A DNA stretch of 64,000 nt. Origin: Piezodorus guildinii. Taxonomy: Eukaryota > Arthropoda > Insecta > Hemiptera > Pentatomidae. Positions 1 to 11,477 of the stretch are shown here, one piece after another (positions within the stretch are counted from its first letter, which is position 1; every line of letters starts with the position of its first letter). Under the pieces are notes generated by a model, which saw only the letters and a list, made by a program, of their open reading frames with translations, did not search any database and had not been told where the DNA came from. The stretch is taken from the NCBI GenBank assembly GCA_023052935.1, contig CM041292.1, positions 203,755,799 through 203,819,798 on the forward strand, in the 5' to 3' direction. The position numbers were made by a program, and so were the translations under genes.

Positions 1-170
1 AATCTTATCACCCATATTTAAACCTTTCTCGGTACACGTCACTTTTTCTATGACATATTCTAAAGCTATATTAAATAAACCAGGTGAAAGGGAGTCACCC
101 TGTTTCAAACCCGATCGCACCTCAAATTTCTCGCAGTAATTATGACCGATTCTAAAACTTTGATCATTAC
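1..170 (-). mobile_element. LINE-A reverse transcriptase fragment
   Basis: The reverse complement reads as the palm region of a non-LTR reverse transcriptase (SGLKQGD followed by LSPxLFNIALEYVI), nearly matching 10.47-10.68 kb and the start of the 62.06 kb copy. It runs off the left edge and stops at the Hel-1 element beginning near 177. It is a broken remnant and no complete protein is possible. The clade is unresolved; the 3' tails of sister copies are (ATT)n. Confidence 0.8.
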
Positions 171-176
171 TTTTTT

Positions 177-1087
177 ACTCTCACTTACTATATATAGTAA
201 GGGGAAGTATTGCGATCGTGAAAATTTTCGAATTCCAGTTTTCAACGGAAATACACGTTTTAGGGTCCCCTGAGTCCAAATAACCAAGTCCCGCAAAAAG
301 GTCTGTGTGTGTGTGTGTGTCTGTCTGTGTGTGTGTGTGTGTGTGTGTGTGGTAACTCCCGGGCGGAAACGGTAAGTCCTATGAAACTGAAATTTCATAT
401 TTAAGACAACTATACGTCCGAGACGTGACAAAACTTTTTTCATCAAGATGAGCTTACCAGAAGAGGCACTTTATACCATGCATTTTGCACCTTTTTTCGA
501 TTTTCTCAAAAACGGTTCCGACGATTTTGATTAAACTCGCTATATCGATGTAAAATTTAATGGGCTTTAATATCATGTAGGTTTTATTTGGATAAAAATG
601 GTCTGACAGGGCTTCAATACCGATATTTTAAATTTTCTTCTTCTAAAGTACCTTTAATTTTGTAGATTCAATAATAATAACTAGATAATCTTGTTAACGC
701 TGATGAAAAACAGGTAAATATATAAATTGAATCAATTCGATACCCAACTAAAGGAGAAAACAGAAAAAATATTTTTTTAATGCAATTTTTCGTTTTTGAA
801 CATAAGAGCAGTAATATACATGTATGATATACCGTTGGAAAGCTAAAGATTTTAGAAAAAATATCATCTCATACACAAGCTTTTAGAAGTTAATAGAGAG
901 TGATGAGAAGAAGATAAAACTAACTGATTATTTTAGATAATAATATAATAGTTTTTTTAATGAAACACATGTTTCTATATAAATTAAATTTATTTTCACG
1001 TATTTTTAACTCTAACTCTATTTGAAAATTCTTTCATTGATTTTTCAAATTGATGTAAGTGAAAGTCGAGTGTTGCCCGCACCAGAT
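177..1087 (-). mobile_element. Hel-1 Helentron-like non-autonomous element, copy 1
   Basis: Near full length. The 3' palindrome TTACTATATATAGTAA lies at 185-200, the internal (GT)n tract at about 304-351, and the 5' end (TGCCCGCACCAGA on the plus strand) at about 1074-1086. The subterminal repeat ACTTTCACTTAC is present at both ends with single changes. No coding capacity is credible. The layout (subterminal inverted repeats, 3' hairpin, internal microsatellite, no TIR, T-rich borders) is that described for Helentron-derived HINE/DINE-1 elements. The family assignment is inferred from structure. Confidence 0.8.
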
Positions 1088-1594
1088 TTTTTTTTATAAT
1101 TATATAATAATTTATTTTTAAATCAATCCGTTATTGTCATTTCTTTCCCGCAAAATTTTCTGCTAAATGCTTTGAAATGTTTTAACCGCCTAAAATTAGC
1201 TAAATGTTAGTTTCTTTATTTCTGGCCGAGTGTTAATCAGCAATTTAACGTGTTTGTCAGCTTGTTTATTTTGACACAATATAGTCGCTATAAAATAGTG
1301 ATGTAACAAGTTATGCAACCGCAACTGCTTATAAAAGCGATTGTTTTAATCGTGTTTGTATAAATTTTCTTAAATTTATTTTATGTTAATGTATTTATTT
1401 GCTTTGAAACCCTTTTTATTTCGTATAAGTAAACATCAGGTCGTTGTTATATTTCAATAAAAATTAATTTCTTTTTTTTAAACACATTATTTTTATTTAA
1501 AGGTTTAAATTAAAGAACAGTAAAACTTACCTCAGCGATTTCTCGAGAATTTCTTTAATTTCTTTACTTGGAACAAAGATATTTTTAAGTACAA
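1088..1594. other. AT-rich spacer, nothing recognised
   Basis: Very AT-rich sequence between two Hel-1 copies whose 5' ends face each other. I see no open frame of interest, no tRNA-like box and no repeat shared with the rest of the window. Confidence 0.5.
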
Positions 1595-2443
1595 TCAACA
1601 CACGACTTCCACTTACCTAAGTTTTTTTAAAGTCGATTAAAGAATTTTCAAATATAGTTAGAGATAAAAATGAGTGAAACCATTACAGAGAATTAATTAA
1701 ATGGAATTTCTATAGAAACATGTGTTTCATTAAAAAATCTATTATATTATTATCTAAAATAATGAGTTAGTTTTATTATCGGCTTTTCATCACTGTTTAT
1801 TAACTTTTAAAAGCTTGTGTATTAGTTAATATTTTTTTTCTAAAATCTTTAGCTTTCCAACGGTATATTACATATGTATATTACTGTCTTTATGTTCAAA
1901 AACAAAAAATTGCATTAAAAAAATATTATTTCAGTATTTTCCTTTAGATGGGTATCCAATTCATTAAATTTATATATTTACCTGTTTTTCATCAGTGGTA
2001 ACAACATAATATAGTTATTTTTATAGAATCTACAAAATAAAAGGTACTTTAGAAGAAGAAAATTTAAAATATCAGCATTTAAGCCCTGTCACACCATTTT
2101 AATCAGAATGAAACCTACATGATGTTACAGCGTATTAAATTTTACATCGATATAGCGAGTTTAATCAAAATCGTCGGAACCGTTTTTGAGAAAATCATAA
2201 AAAGGTGCAATATGCATAAAAAAAATGGCTCTTCTCTTCAGCCGATTTTGATGAACATTTTTTTGTAACATCTCGGACGTGAGGTTGTCTTAAATATGAA
2301 ATTTCAGTTTCATAGGACTTTTTGTTTCCGCCCGGGAGTTACCACACAAACACACAGCCTTTTTTGCGGGACTTCGAAAACTGGAATTCCAAAATTTTCA
2401 CCATCACAATACTTTCGCTTACTGTATATAGTAAGTGAAAGTA
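1595..2443 (+). mobile_element. Hel-1 element, copy 2
   Basis: Plus orientation. The first bases of the 5' end (TCTGGTGCGGG) are missing; it starts at CAACACACGACTTCCACTTAC. The (GT)n tract is shrunk to a short CA-rich run near 2344, and the part reading CTTGGTTATTTGGACTCAG in other copies is deleted. The 3' palindrome ACTGTATATAGT followed by AAGTGAAAGT is at about 2421-2443. Inverted relative to copy 1. Confidence 0.78.
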
Positions 2444-2615
2444 AAAAAGCCCTACACTTACGAAATGTAGGCAAAACGTGATTTTTTTTTATTTAAACCC
2501 ATTTAGCCCTTAAACGATAGGTCCAAGCGACAAATGTTGTAAAACGAAAAATATTTTTCATTAAATTTTTAACGGTAATGCTATCTTAAAATTGTAGATT
2601 TAAAAAAGCGTTATA

Positions 2616-3513
2616 TTGGGTTGATGCAAAATTAATGCAGGTTTCCTCTATTGCAATATCTTAATTCCAATTGTGTAAACAAAGCTAATCCTAACATTGA
2701 TCATTATTATACCAAAACAAACCTTATCTAATACCCTCTCTTTCACCATGAATTTGTTTAGTAAAATCGTTTTGTTCAGTGTGTTCAAAGGTCTTGAATC
2801 GAAAATGTCAAAGTGCGATTTTCGTCAAATTTATTTTTACGAATTTCAATTAGGGCGCAGCGCTGCGCAAACGGCTCGTAATATTAATGAAGTGTGGGGT
2901 CAGGGGGCTATTAATGAGTGCACGGTGCAGCGTTGGTTCCAGAAGTTTCGCAGAGGAGATTTCGACCTCGAAGACAAGGAAGGTCGGGGCCGTCATCTTG
3001 CTCTGGACAACGACCAGCTGAGGTCAAAAGTGGAAGAAGACCCAACCAAAACCACACGAGAAATGGCGGCGGAACTCGGAACTCAAAAATTGCAACGTCT
3101 TTGCCCAGCATTGATGAATCGGAAGGGCCGATCCTGCTCCACGATAACGCCAGACCACACGTTGCACAACCAACGCTTCGACGACTGCACGAGTTGGGCT
3201 ACGAAGTTCTCCAACATCCGCCTTATTCACCTGACCTCTCTCCTACAGACTTCCACTTTTTCAGGCATCTGGACAACTTTTTGAGGGAGAAAAATTTTCA
3301 AAACCAGGACGACATTGAAAATTCTTTTCGTGATTTCATTGAGTCCAGGGATTCGGATTTTTTTTCTGGTGGAATAAGAAAGCTTGTTGAACGTTGGCAA
3401 AAGTGCATTGATTCAGATGGAAATTATTTTGATTAAATATATATGGTTAAAGTAAAGATATGGCGTATTTACAATACCTACTAAAAACCTGCATTAATTT
3501 TGCATCAACCCAA
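2616..3513 (+). mobile_element. MLE-1, internally deleted mariner-like transposon
   Basis: An 898-bp element bounded by perfect inverted repeats of about 29 bp starting TTGGGTTGATGCAAAATTAA and flanked on both sides by TA (2614-2615 and 3514-3515), the mariner target duplication. Autonomous mariners are about 1.3 kb, so roughly 0.4 kb is missing from the middle. The ends look intact enough to be moved in trans if a matching transposase exists elsewhere in the genome. Confidence 0.92.
2805..3436 (+). pseudogene. mariner transposase remnant (MLE-1), central catalytic part deleted
   Basis: Begins at the ATG of MSKCDFRQIYFYEF. The N-terminal paired helix-turn-helix part is readable (RSAAQTARNINEVWG, then VQRWFQKFRRGDFDLED) to about 3090 in one frame. 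After a deletion junction, the C-terminal part continues in another frame with LLHDNARPHVAQ and YSPDLSPTDFHFF, which carry the second and third acidic residues of the mariner D,D34D triad, and ends at TAA 3434-3436. The first catalytic Asp region is missing, so this copy cannot encode active transposase. Confidence 0.9.
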
Positions 3514-4395
3514 TACTCTTAGCCAAAGGGCATGTTCATTTTATACCTTTGTGTACCTACATTGTGACTAAACATCTTAATATCACTAATTGTAAATAGT
3601 TTTTTTTTATTATTGAAACTTGATATTAAAAGATGCTTTCGGAAATCGCTTTCGGTTGGTTTTAATTTCCTTATGAATCCGTTATTACAGCAAAAAAATA
3701 GTTATTTACTAACAGGCAAAATAGAACAAGTTATTTGGATCCATCCACATGGAAAAAAATGTAGAACGGCGTCTGTTTTTTTTCGGGTTCTTTTAGATTT
3801 TAATATATATATATATACATATTTTAAAATATCATCTGTAATAAAAGTTTTTATTTTGGGATTGGTAGTCTGTATTTAGAGAAGAAATTTTCGTGTTTAA
3901 TTCTTATCATTATTCCTTCTGGTTAGAAATGTACTAAAAATTTACTGGCGTTTAACTTTTCACATCAGAGGTTTAGCCCGAACTAGATCCGAATCGGAAA
4001 GTAAACAGGACTTTTAACAGCCTATTGGTTAATATAACAGTGCCAAAAGAGAAATCTGGACGTGTGAAAACTTCCTACTCTTGTTTAGTTTTCTCAGTTT
4101 CTAGAAGCACCTGTTAAACTTTTTTATCTAAACAGAATTAGAAATTATATTCGATAATATCCACTGATATTCTTTTTTCGAAAAGGCATTGACTTAACAT
4201 TCCATTACGGCATAGAAATTTCGTTCGAAAATACTTAAATCACTATCTGGACTCTTTTAAAATTTTGCTAGGTGTACCTCAAAGCAGCGTATTTGGTCCA
4301 ACACCTCAAACGAAAGAGAAAAGAACTGAATCAACGATATAAAATCCAATCTTTTCAATCAAAATTACTTCTGCAATTGTAAATGCCCCCTTTTT
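3514..4395. other. AT-rich spacer, nothing recognised
   Basis: Contains a short (TA)n run near 3803-3816 and T-rich stretches. No coding region, RNA gene or repeat of this window is recognised. Confidence 0.5.
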
Positions 4396-5291
4396 ACTCT
4401 CACTTACTATATTTAGTAAGGGGAAATATTGCGATCGTGAAAATTTTCGAATTCCAGTTTTCAACGGAAATACACGTTTTAGGGCCCCGAGTCCAAATAA
4501 CCAAGTCCCGCAAAAAGGTCTGTGTGTGTGTGTGTTTGTGTGGTAACTCCCGGGCGGAAACGGAAGTCCTATGAAACTGAAATTCCATAATTAAGAGAAC
4601 TATAAGCCCGAGATGTTACAAAATCTTTTCATCAAATAGCTTATCAGAAGAGCACTTTATACCAGCATTTTGCACCTTTTTTCGATTTTCTCGAAAACGG
4701 TTTTGACGATTTTATTTAAACTTCGCTATATCGGTGTAAAATTTAATTGGCTTTAACATCATTTAGGTTTTCATTTGGATTAAAATGGTTTGACAGGCTT
4801 AAATGCCGATATTTTAAATTTTCTTTTCCCCTAAAGTACCTTTAATTTTGTAGATTCATAAAAATAACTATATTATCTTGTTACCACTGATGTAAAACAG
4901 GTAAATATATAAATTGAATGAATTCGATACCCAACTAAAGGAGAAAACTGAAAAAATATATTTTGTATGCAATTTTTTGTTTTTGAACATAAGAGCAGTA
5001 ATATACATGTATGATAATACCGTTGGAAAGCTAAAGATTTTAGAATAAATATTATCTCATACACAAGCTCTTAAAAGTTAGTAAGAGTGATGAAAAGCCG
5101 ACAAAACTAACTGATTATTTAAGATAATAATGTAATAGATTTTTTAATGAAACATATGTTTATATAGAAATTCCATTTAATTAATTCTCTGTAATGGTTT
5201 CACTCATTTTTTTCTCTAACTATATTTGAAAATTCTTTAATTGATTCTAAAAACGGAGGTAAGTGAAAGTCGTGTGTTACCCGCACCAGAT
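4396..5291 (-). mobile_element. Hel-1 element, copy 3
   Basis: Minus orientation, near full length. The 3' palindrome is slightly decayed (TTACTATATTTAGTAA, 4404-4419), a (GT)n tract lies at about 4519-4542, and the 5' end GCACCAGA is at 5283-5290. It abuts a Jockey-like fragment without spacer. Confidence 0.8.
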
Positions 5292-5296
5292 TTTTA

Positions 5297-5475
5297 TGTA
5301 TCTAACGAGACCCTACATACTGACCTGGACATTCCATTCGTCATTGCAACTGCCACTGATCGCTACAATAAATTTCGCGACAGACTGACCCTAAATTCAA
5401 ACCAGCTCAGCAGAACCTATTAACTGCCAGAAACCCATCTAATCGAGGAGCTGGCCAAGAGACCTCCTATATTGA
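5297..5475 (+). pseudogene. Jockey-like LINE C-terminal fragment
   Basis: Reads VSNETLHTDLDIPFVIATAT then DRYNKFRDRL, which aligns with the RT C-terminal segment VTNKLIHRDLNIPLVADLA of the copy at 41.9 kb. A stop and frameshifts follow. It is only the last part of the ORF2-like protein and starts exactly where the neighbouring Hel-1 copy ends, so Hel-1 probably inserted into or beside an older LINE. Confidence 0.65.
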
Positions 5476-6118
5476 TAGTTATTATTATTTTTTTTAATCT
5501 ATCTCATAGTATAATTTAAACATATTATTTTTTTTCCAAGATTATACGAGAAAATAGTTCACTTAAATACTCTAACATCATGTTAGGATTCATAAAATCG
5601 CAGGATCTTATCAATCAATAAAAAAATCATATCTCTTGGACAAAACTGTGTCTAAGAATGATTCAAATTTGAACAAAACGAACCAATATTAAAATATAGT
5701 GAAAAACAACACGCCCTATACATCACCTTACTTGGTGAGGGGGAAAAGTTGACGTGCAACAAAACATCATTGATTTGTTGTACTGCGATGCTTTTGTTGA
5801 CTTTACTTTTCAGGGAATTGTCAACAAAGCACGAAGCACTGAATCAGTTAATAATTAAACTGCTCAATAAGATAGATTATTCGACCAGGCAACCATACTT
5901 GTAATAGTGGAACATGAAACCAAAACATTGTGTCGCGAGAGAGTACAACATGGCATTAAATAACTGTTATAGTGCGCTTATTTGAGCATATTCAAATTTA
6001 TCTAAGTAATTATATATATAAAGCTCGACCTTAAAAATTATGACACAAACCATGTCATTTTTAACAATTGATTTTTTTTTTACTCTTTCGTAGATATCAG
6101 CTGAAAGCTATTAAAAAA
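5476..6118. other. spacer, nothing recognised
   Basis: AT-rich, with no supported gene or RNA. It separates Hel-1 copies 3 and 4, whose 5' ends face each other. Confidence 0.45.
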
Positions 6119-7003
6119 ATCTGGTGCGGGCAACACACGACTTTCACTTACCGATACCGACTTATACTTACCAATTTGCAAGTACAGTAAGAGCTAAAAA
6201 TTAGTAAAACCATTAAAAGAATAAATTAAATGGCATTTCTATAGAAACGTGTGTTTTATTAAAAAATCTATTATATTATTATCTAAAACAATCACTTACT
6301 TTTATCGGCTTTTTATCCCTCTCTATTAACTTTTAAAAGCTTGTGTATAAGATAATATTTTTTCTAAAATCTTTAGCTTTCCAACGGTATATCATACATG
6401 TATATTACTGTTCTTATGTTCAAAAACTAAAAATTGCATTAAAAAAATATTTTTTCAGTTTTTTCCTTTAGTTGCTTTTCAAATTAGCTCAACTTGCATA
6501 TTTAGCTGTTTTTTATGAGTGGTAACAAGATAATATAGTTATTTTTATAGAATCTACAAAATCAAAGGTACTTTAGAAAATATAATTTAAAATATCGGCA
6601 TTTAAGCCCTGTCAGACCATTTTAATCAGAACAAAACCTACATATTACAGCCCATTACATTTCACATCGATATAGCGAGTTTAATCAAAATCGTCGGAAC
6701 CGTTTTCGAGAAAATCGAAATAAGGTGCAAATGCATTGTGAAGGGCCACTTTACTCTTCTGGTAAGGTTATTTTGATGAAAAGGGTTTTGTAACGTCTCG
6801 GGAGTATATTTGTCTTAAATATGAATTTTCAGTTTCATAGGACTTACCGTTTCCGCCCGGGAGTTACCACACACACACACACACACACACTCTTGGTTAT
6901 TTGGACTCAGGGGGCCCTAAAATGTGTATTTCCGTTGAAAACTGGAATTCGAAAATTTTCACGATCGCAATACTTTCCCTTACTATGTATAGTAAGTGAA
7001 AGT
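6119..7003 (+). mobile_element. Hel-1 element, copy 4
   Basis: Plus orientation, both ends present: TCTGGTGCGGGCAACACACG at the 5' side, (CA)n at 6870-6890, and the palindrome region TTACTATGTATAGTAA followed by GTGAAAGT at the 3' side. The hairpin has one central mismatch. No coding capacity. Confidence 0.85.
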
Positions 7004-7075
7004 AAAAAAAAAGTTATAATATTAATTTTATTCGTTAGTGAAAACCATAAATGATAGTAAATTACCAGAATTTTT

Positions 7076-7205
7076 TTAATTTATTTAACGTCCCTTTATG
7101 CTGCTGTGGCTAAACGGACGATGCTACAGTGGGAGTCCTAAATTTTGTCTTTCCATGTTTACTTAAGATAGGACGGCTCTGACGTTTCCGATGAAGGACG
7201 GCTAA
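7076..7205 (-). mobile_element. SINE-1 fragment (3' part)
   Basis: The plus strand reads TTATTTAACGTC, then CGATGCTACAGTGGGAGTCC, the reverse complement of the SINE-1 3' body and tail. The tRNA-like head is absent. It runs straight into a Hel-1 fragment, suggesting an old recombination or truncation at 7205. Confidence 0.7.
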
Positions 7206-8542
7206 ATATGCAAGTTGGATGAATTTGATGACCAACCAAAGGAAAAATCAAACAATTTTTTTAAGCAAATTTTTTTTTTTTTTTTTTACTATTAAACATA
7301 TTAATATATTAATAACAGTTAATATGTTAATAATTAATATTAAGAACATTAATATAGACATATAATATACTGTTAGAAAGAGAGAGAGATTTTAGAAAAA
7401 AATATTATCTGATACACAAAGATGTCAAATGTATTATAATGTGACTAATAGGGAATAAACTTATAACTGATTAACAATTTAATGTATTGGGTTGTGTCAC
7501 ATGAAATGACCGTTTTCAAGGTAAAGGTTTTTTATTGAAAATACGATATGAAAACAAGATAATTTTATTCGAAGTATTTACCTTCTTTTTCTATACATTT
7601 TTCCCAACGTGACACCAACTTTTTTATCCCCGAACTGAAAAACTCTGAGCTTTGAAGTGAAACAAAATCTGAAAACGCACTTGATCATCATTTTCAAAAA
7701 TTTTTCCTTTGACGAAGTTGTCTAAATTCCTGAACAGGTGGTAATCTGTTGGAGACAAGTCGGGAGAATATGGTGGGTGCGGAAGAACTTCGTAGCCCAG
7801 TTCTTTCAATTTTTGCACGGTATGTTTTGAAACATGGGGTCTTGCTGCCGCTCAGTCAGATCATGAGGTACCCATGTATCGAGCTTTTTTACTTTCCCAA
7901 TACACTTTAAATGTCTGGAAACGGTAGATACACTTGCATTTAGTTGTGCTGAGAGTTCTTTAACTGTTTGGTAGGGGTTTCCTTCTACTGTATGTTTGAG
8001 GACATAGTTGTCTATTACGGACGGAAATCTTCCTCGTGGCAAATTTTCCAAGCTGAAAACTTAGCAAACCAACGGCAAAAGGTCCGTTCATTAACACTCC
8101 CTTCCCCAAACACCTTGCAAATATTTCTAGCGGCCTCAGCTGCTGAATGGCCGAGTTTAAACTCGTAAAAAAATATTAATTGAAAATCGCGTGTTTCCAT
8201 GTTCATATTTGGAGGTATACTAAAAAGTTATTGGTAATTGATTGGGAAGCTAATGTTTATAATACAAAGGTAGAGGATTAGTAACTGTTTACTTTAAATA
8301 TGTAAACATTTGGAAGAAAACAACAGAGACCTACAAAATCCTTTATGTATTTCAGAAACTATAAAAACGGACATTTCATGTGAAACAACCCAATAGTTAT
8401 ATTAGAATCTAAATCATATGTTTCTAACGAAAATTAATACACGTTTTATTAAAAATATTTTTCAAATTGAAAGATATTTAATAGTTTTTAAATAGATTTT
8501 AACAGTCGAGGTAAGTGAAAGTCGTGTGTTGCTCGCACCAGA
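7206..8542 (-). mobile_element. Hel-1 5' half, split by an MLE-2 mariner
   Basis: Hel-1 sequence at 7206-7486 resumes at 8394-8542 and ends with the 5' terminus GCTCGCACCAGA. The 907-bp mariner at 7487-8393 sits at a TA in the middle. The 3' hairpin half is missing. An A/T-rich expansion lies near 7261-7350. Confidence 0.72.
7487..8393 (-). mobile_element. MLE-2 deleted mariner-like element, copy a
   Basis: Flanked by TA on both sides. The ends are imperfect inverted repeats (TTGGGTTGTGTCACATGAAA against the complement of TTTCATGTGAAACAACCCAA). On the minus strand the transposase N-terminus (MNMETRDFQLIFFYEFKLGH, then VNERTFCRWFAKF) and the segment up to WVPHDLTERQ are readable. The frame is then joined to ARPHVSKHTVQK-like sequence and KLKELGYEVLPHPPYSPDL followed by SPTDYHLF. 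The span between WVPHDL and HDNARPH, including the first catalytic Asp, is deleted. A 13-nt deletion after the first ~60 codons adds a frameshift shared with copy d. Confidence 0.92.
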
Positions 8543-8545
8543 TTT

Positions 8546-9134
8546 ATTTTTCAGTTACAGCAAAGGATTCCACCAATCATTTTCTGATCCTTGCAAGCCT
8601 AAGAAAATAATATCTACAGGCGGGGCTTGGAGTATCATTTTGCATACAGACAAAAAAAATTATTAATTGCTCCTATTATATTTAAGGTAATTATTTGTGA
8701 TAGCAGTCGAACTTTATAGACTATTAATTTAATGGTGTATCTCCTTTTATTATCTCCCTCCCTTAATTTGTTATCTTATTTTAAACAATTATAAAAAAGA
8801 ACAGAGTGTAAATGGGCATTAGAAAAAGTTGTGGGATGGCAGTAATGATGAATGCTAAGTGTTTTGGATGTAATAACACGAGCATTAATCATTTTTACCT
8901 GAAAAAAACCCAATTAAGAATAATTGATGTTTTGCCAAGGCGAGAACAACAAACAAGCCGGTTGCCTTTGAACAATCTCTCGAGTTATCTTCGATTTTTC
9001 ATTCCTATTGCAATAATTCGGAGGTATTTATTCTTTTTAATAGTTCCATATTCGCTTGTTTTTCACGTTTTATGTAATATTCACGTGGGGAAATAGAGAT
9101 CTTGTTTAAATTTTGTTGACCGATTGGATGAAGA
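8546..9134. other. spacer, nothing recognised
   Basis: Includes an open frame of 94 codons (8812-9096, plus) without recognisable domain, codon bias or splice context. I do not support it as a gene. No repeat of this window maps here. Confidence 0.4.
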
Positions 9135-9375
9135 GACATATATCTTTGGGTTGTTTGCGATTGTAGCTAATCGGACGATGCTACTGGGGAACCATAACAA
9201 TTTTTTATCCAACTTTGATTAGAATAGATATTTTAAGAAATACCTGGCACCGTACGGGTATAACCAAGGATTTTTTAATTCTAAAAAAAAAACACAGCCT
9301 TCTGCTTGGTTTGAATCCGCTGCCTTGGACAAAGCAGGCTGTTATTTAAGAACCTACACCACAGATGACCATATG
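9135..9375 (-). mobile_element. SINE-1-related element, divergent
   Basis: Minus-strand SINE-1 relative: the 3' body (GCTAATCGGACGATGCTAC on plus) at 9160, the AAGGATTTTTTAAT segment at about 9266, and a decayed B box (GGATTCAAACC on minus) near 9310. It lies head-to-head with the next SINE-1 copy. Confidence 0.6.
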
Positions 9376-9403
9376 TACATATCTAGGATCATTTATAGTC
9401 ACG

Positions 9404-9658
9404 GGGCGGGGGTTACCTGTAGCATGGTGGTTAGCAAAACAGCCTCCTATACCAAAGGTCTCGGGTTCAAACCAGCTGGTGGCTGTCCTTCGGAGAGGAC
9501 GTTAAAAGGTGGTCTCGAGTCTGTCCGACGTCAGGTACTCGTTAAAGATCCCTATCCTAATTAAATATTTAAGCCTGGATAAGCAAAATTTAGGACTTTC
9601 ACTGTAGCATCGTCCGATTAGCAACAGTAGCATAAAGTGACGTTAAATAAATAAACAA
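9404..9658 (+). mobile_element. SINE-1 tRNA-derived element
   Basis: Plus orientation. The head resembles a tRNA promoter: an A-box-like TAGCATGGTGG and the B box CGGGTTCAAACC near 9462-9473. The body follows with TCCTTCGGAGAGGACGTTAA, ACTCGTTAAAGATCCCTATC and the tail GTGACGTTAAATAAATAAAC. Transcription by RNA polymerase III from the internal boxes is the known mode for such SINEs. The partner LINE is not identified. Confidence 0.8.
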
Positions 9659-9811
9659 ACTGGACTAATAGTTGTGAATAGAGATGAAATTCATACAGAT
9701 AACACTGGAACGACGGTAATAGTACAAAAATAGGAATAATATTGAAAGTGTATTGAAACTTTTTTTGACGTATCATTAACAAACGACATTCTGCCTCGGT
9801 TGATATTAAAG

Positions 9812-10375
9812 TTTTTTTAATATTTATTTATTGAAATTTACAACTGTAATTTATATTACAACAAGTAATTATGCTAAAAGAAAAATCACATGAGACAGAA
9901 TCGTAGAGGAACAACCCAACGGTAGCACTCCAGAAATATTTAAAACTAGAAGGTCTCGAGGCCATCTTCTTTTCAGACGCCTCGGAGGATTATCAGGAAT
10001 CGACCAGGAGGCTTCGGTTGAAACTAGTTGGTTGGGATGGGAAAGGAGTTTGTCATAGAAGGATTGATATCTAGATCGGGCCAACTCAGCGATATACGGA
10101 ACATTCAAGTCTTTATGGATTAGTTGTATTCGTGACAAAGTAAGGAGCATTGAGGATTTTACGAAGGGTTTTGGATTGTAGTGATTGGATACGGGAAGAA
10201 TTTGATGGTTTAGTAGAGCCCCAAAGCTCAACTCCGTAAGTCCATATAGGCCTTATGATGGTCAAAGTGATGAGCCTTTTGTAGTTAAGTGGAAGGTTAG
10301 AGCGTCTGTCTAGTAAGTGTTGAAGTAATCGAAAGCGGCGAGCAGTTTCTTTTCGTTTCAGTCTTGTGTGCGGAT
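9812..10375 (-). mobile_element. Jockey-like LINE 3' end (5'-truncated)
   Basis: The minus strand carries the C-terminus of a Jockey-type reverse transcriptase protein: IQLIHKDLNVPYIAELARSR, then NPPRRLKRRWPRDLL, preceded by SLTILRPIWTYGVELWGST-like sequence in shifted frames. The 3' UTR ends in a T-rich run on the plus strand (poly-A on minus) near 9812-9835. It is truncated and frameshifted. The RRLKRRWPRDLL signature recurs at 28.8, 42.1 and 54.0 kb. Confidence 0.82.
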
Positions 10376-10446
10376 TCCAGATATTAAAGTCAAAATGAAA
10401 ATAAATAATTTTTTTTTCTTTCTTATATTAGTATTAATTAACATCA

Positions 10447-11477
10447 TGATTGAACAGAGAATACCTAAAAAGTTAGTAAACCTAGTAGAGATGTGTTTGT
10501 CGGAAACATTCCATAAAGTTAGAATCGGTCATAATTACTCCGAGAAGATTTGAGGTGCGATCGGGTTTGAAACAGGGTGACACCCTTTCACCTGTGTTAT
10601 TTAATATAGCTTTAGAATATGTCATAGAAAAGGTGATGTGTACCGAGAAAGGCTTAAATATGGGGGACAAGATTCCGGTTTTGGGATATGCCGATGATCT
10701 GGTACTGCTAGGTGAAGACACGGAAACCATACAACTAAATACAAGTGTGTTAATAAAAACCGGTAAAGAAATAGGACTCGAATTAAATACCGATAAGACG
10801 AATATATGATTAGTAGCAGGAACGGTGGCGATTTTGGTGATATTGATGTATCAGGGCATACTTTTGAACACGTTGAGAAATTCAAGTATTTAGGTTCAAT
10901 TATAACTAGAAAAAATGAAATCCAGGAAGAAATAAAGTCCCGGTTAAAGGTGGGAAATGCGTGTTATTATTCAGTTGCTAAGTTACTTAGTTCGCGGCTT
11001 CACTAAAAACTTAAAGGTTAGAATTTATAAAACTATTATTCTTCCAACGGTTCTTTACGGATGTGAAACGTGGCCGCTTACTTTGAAGGATGAACAACGG
11101 CTTAAGGTCTTCGAAAATAAGGTATTGCGTAAAATATTTGGTCCGAAGAGAGATAAGGCCACTGGGATTTAGAAGTTGCACAACGCGGAGTTTGTACCCT
11201 GTGAATATAATTGACTTAGTGCATCGCGGAGACTCAAATGGGCGCGTAAAGTTGTTGGGCTCGGTGAGGAACGGATTCCGAGAAAGTTGGTATTTGCTGA
11301 TCCGACTGGTAGGCGTCCGAAAGGTAGGCCGAAGCGTAGATGGGAGGATTGCGTTAAGGCTGATCTCGGGAGCTTGGGCTTGATTGGTGAACATTGGACG
11401 AGTCTGTGTAGGCAGAATTTGGTGGTATCGGCATCGAACCTTCGGGTTCGCTAAGCCTACTATTATTATTATATCAG
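10447..11477 (+). mobile_element. LINE-A 3' half with RT palm and C-terminal region
   Basis: The longest LINE-A copy. In shifting frames it reads MIEQRIPKKLVNLVEMCLSE, SGLKQGDTLSPVLFN, VLGYADDLVLLGED (the YADD catalytic motif of reverse transcriptase, about 10684-10716), VRIYKTIILPTVLYGCETW, and GRRPKGRPKRRWEDC, ending RRNLVVSASNLRVR. The 3' end is GTTCGCTAAGCC followed by (TAT)n. Several frameshifts and stops (for example near 10555, 10806 and 11170) make it a pseudocopy. The upstream endonuclease domain is absent. Confidence 0.85.

Noticed and set aside
105..446. An open frame encoding VVLNMKFQFHRTYRFRPGV plus a His-Thr run, recurring in several Hel-1 copies
   Set aside because: The frame exists only because the copies are near-identical DNA; it crosses the (GT)n tract, shifts between copies and has no domain or start context.
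8812..9096. 94-codon open frame on plus
   Set aside because: No homology, codon bias or splice signals recognised; expected by chance in this much sequence.
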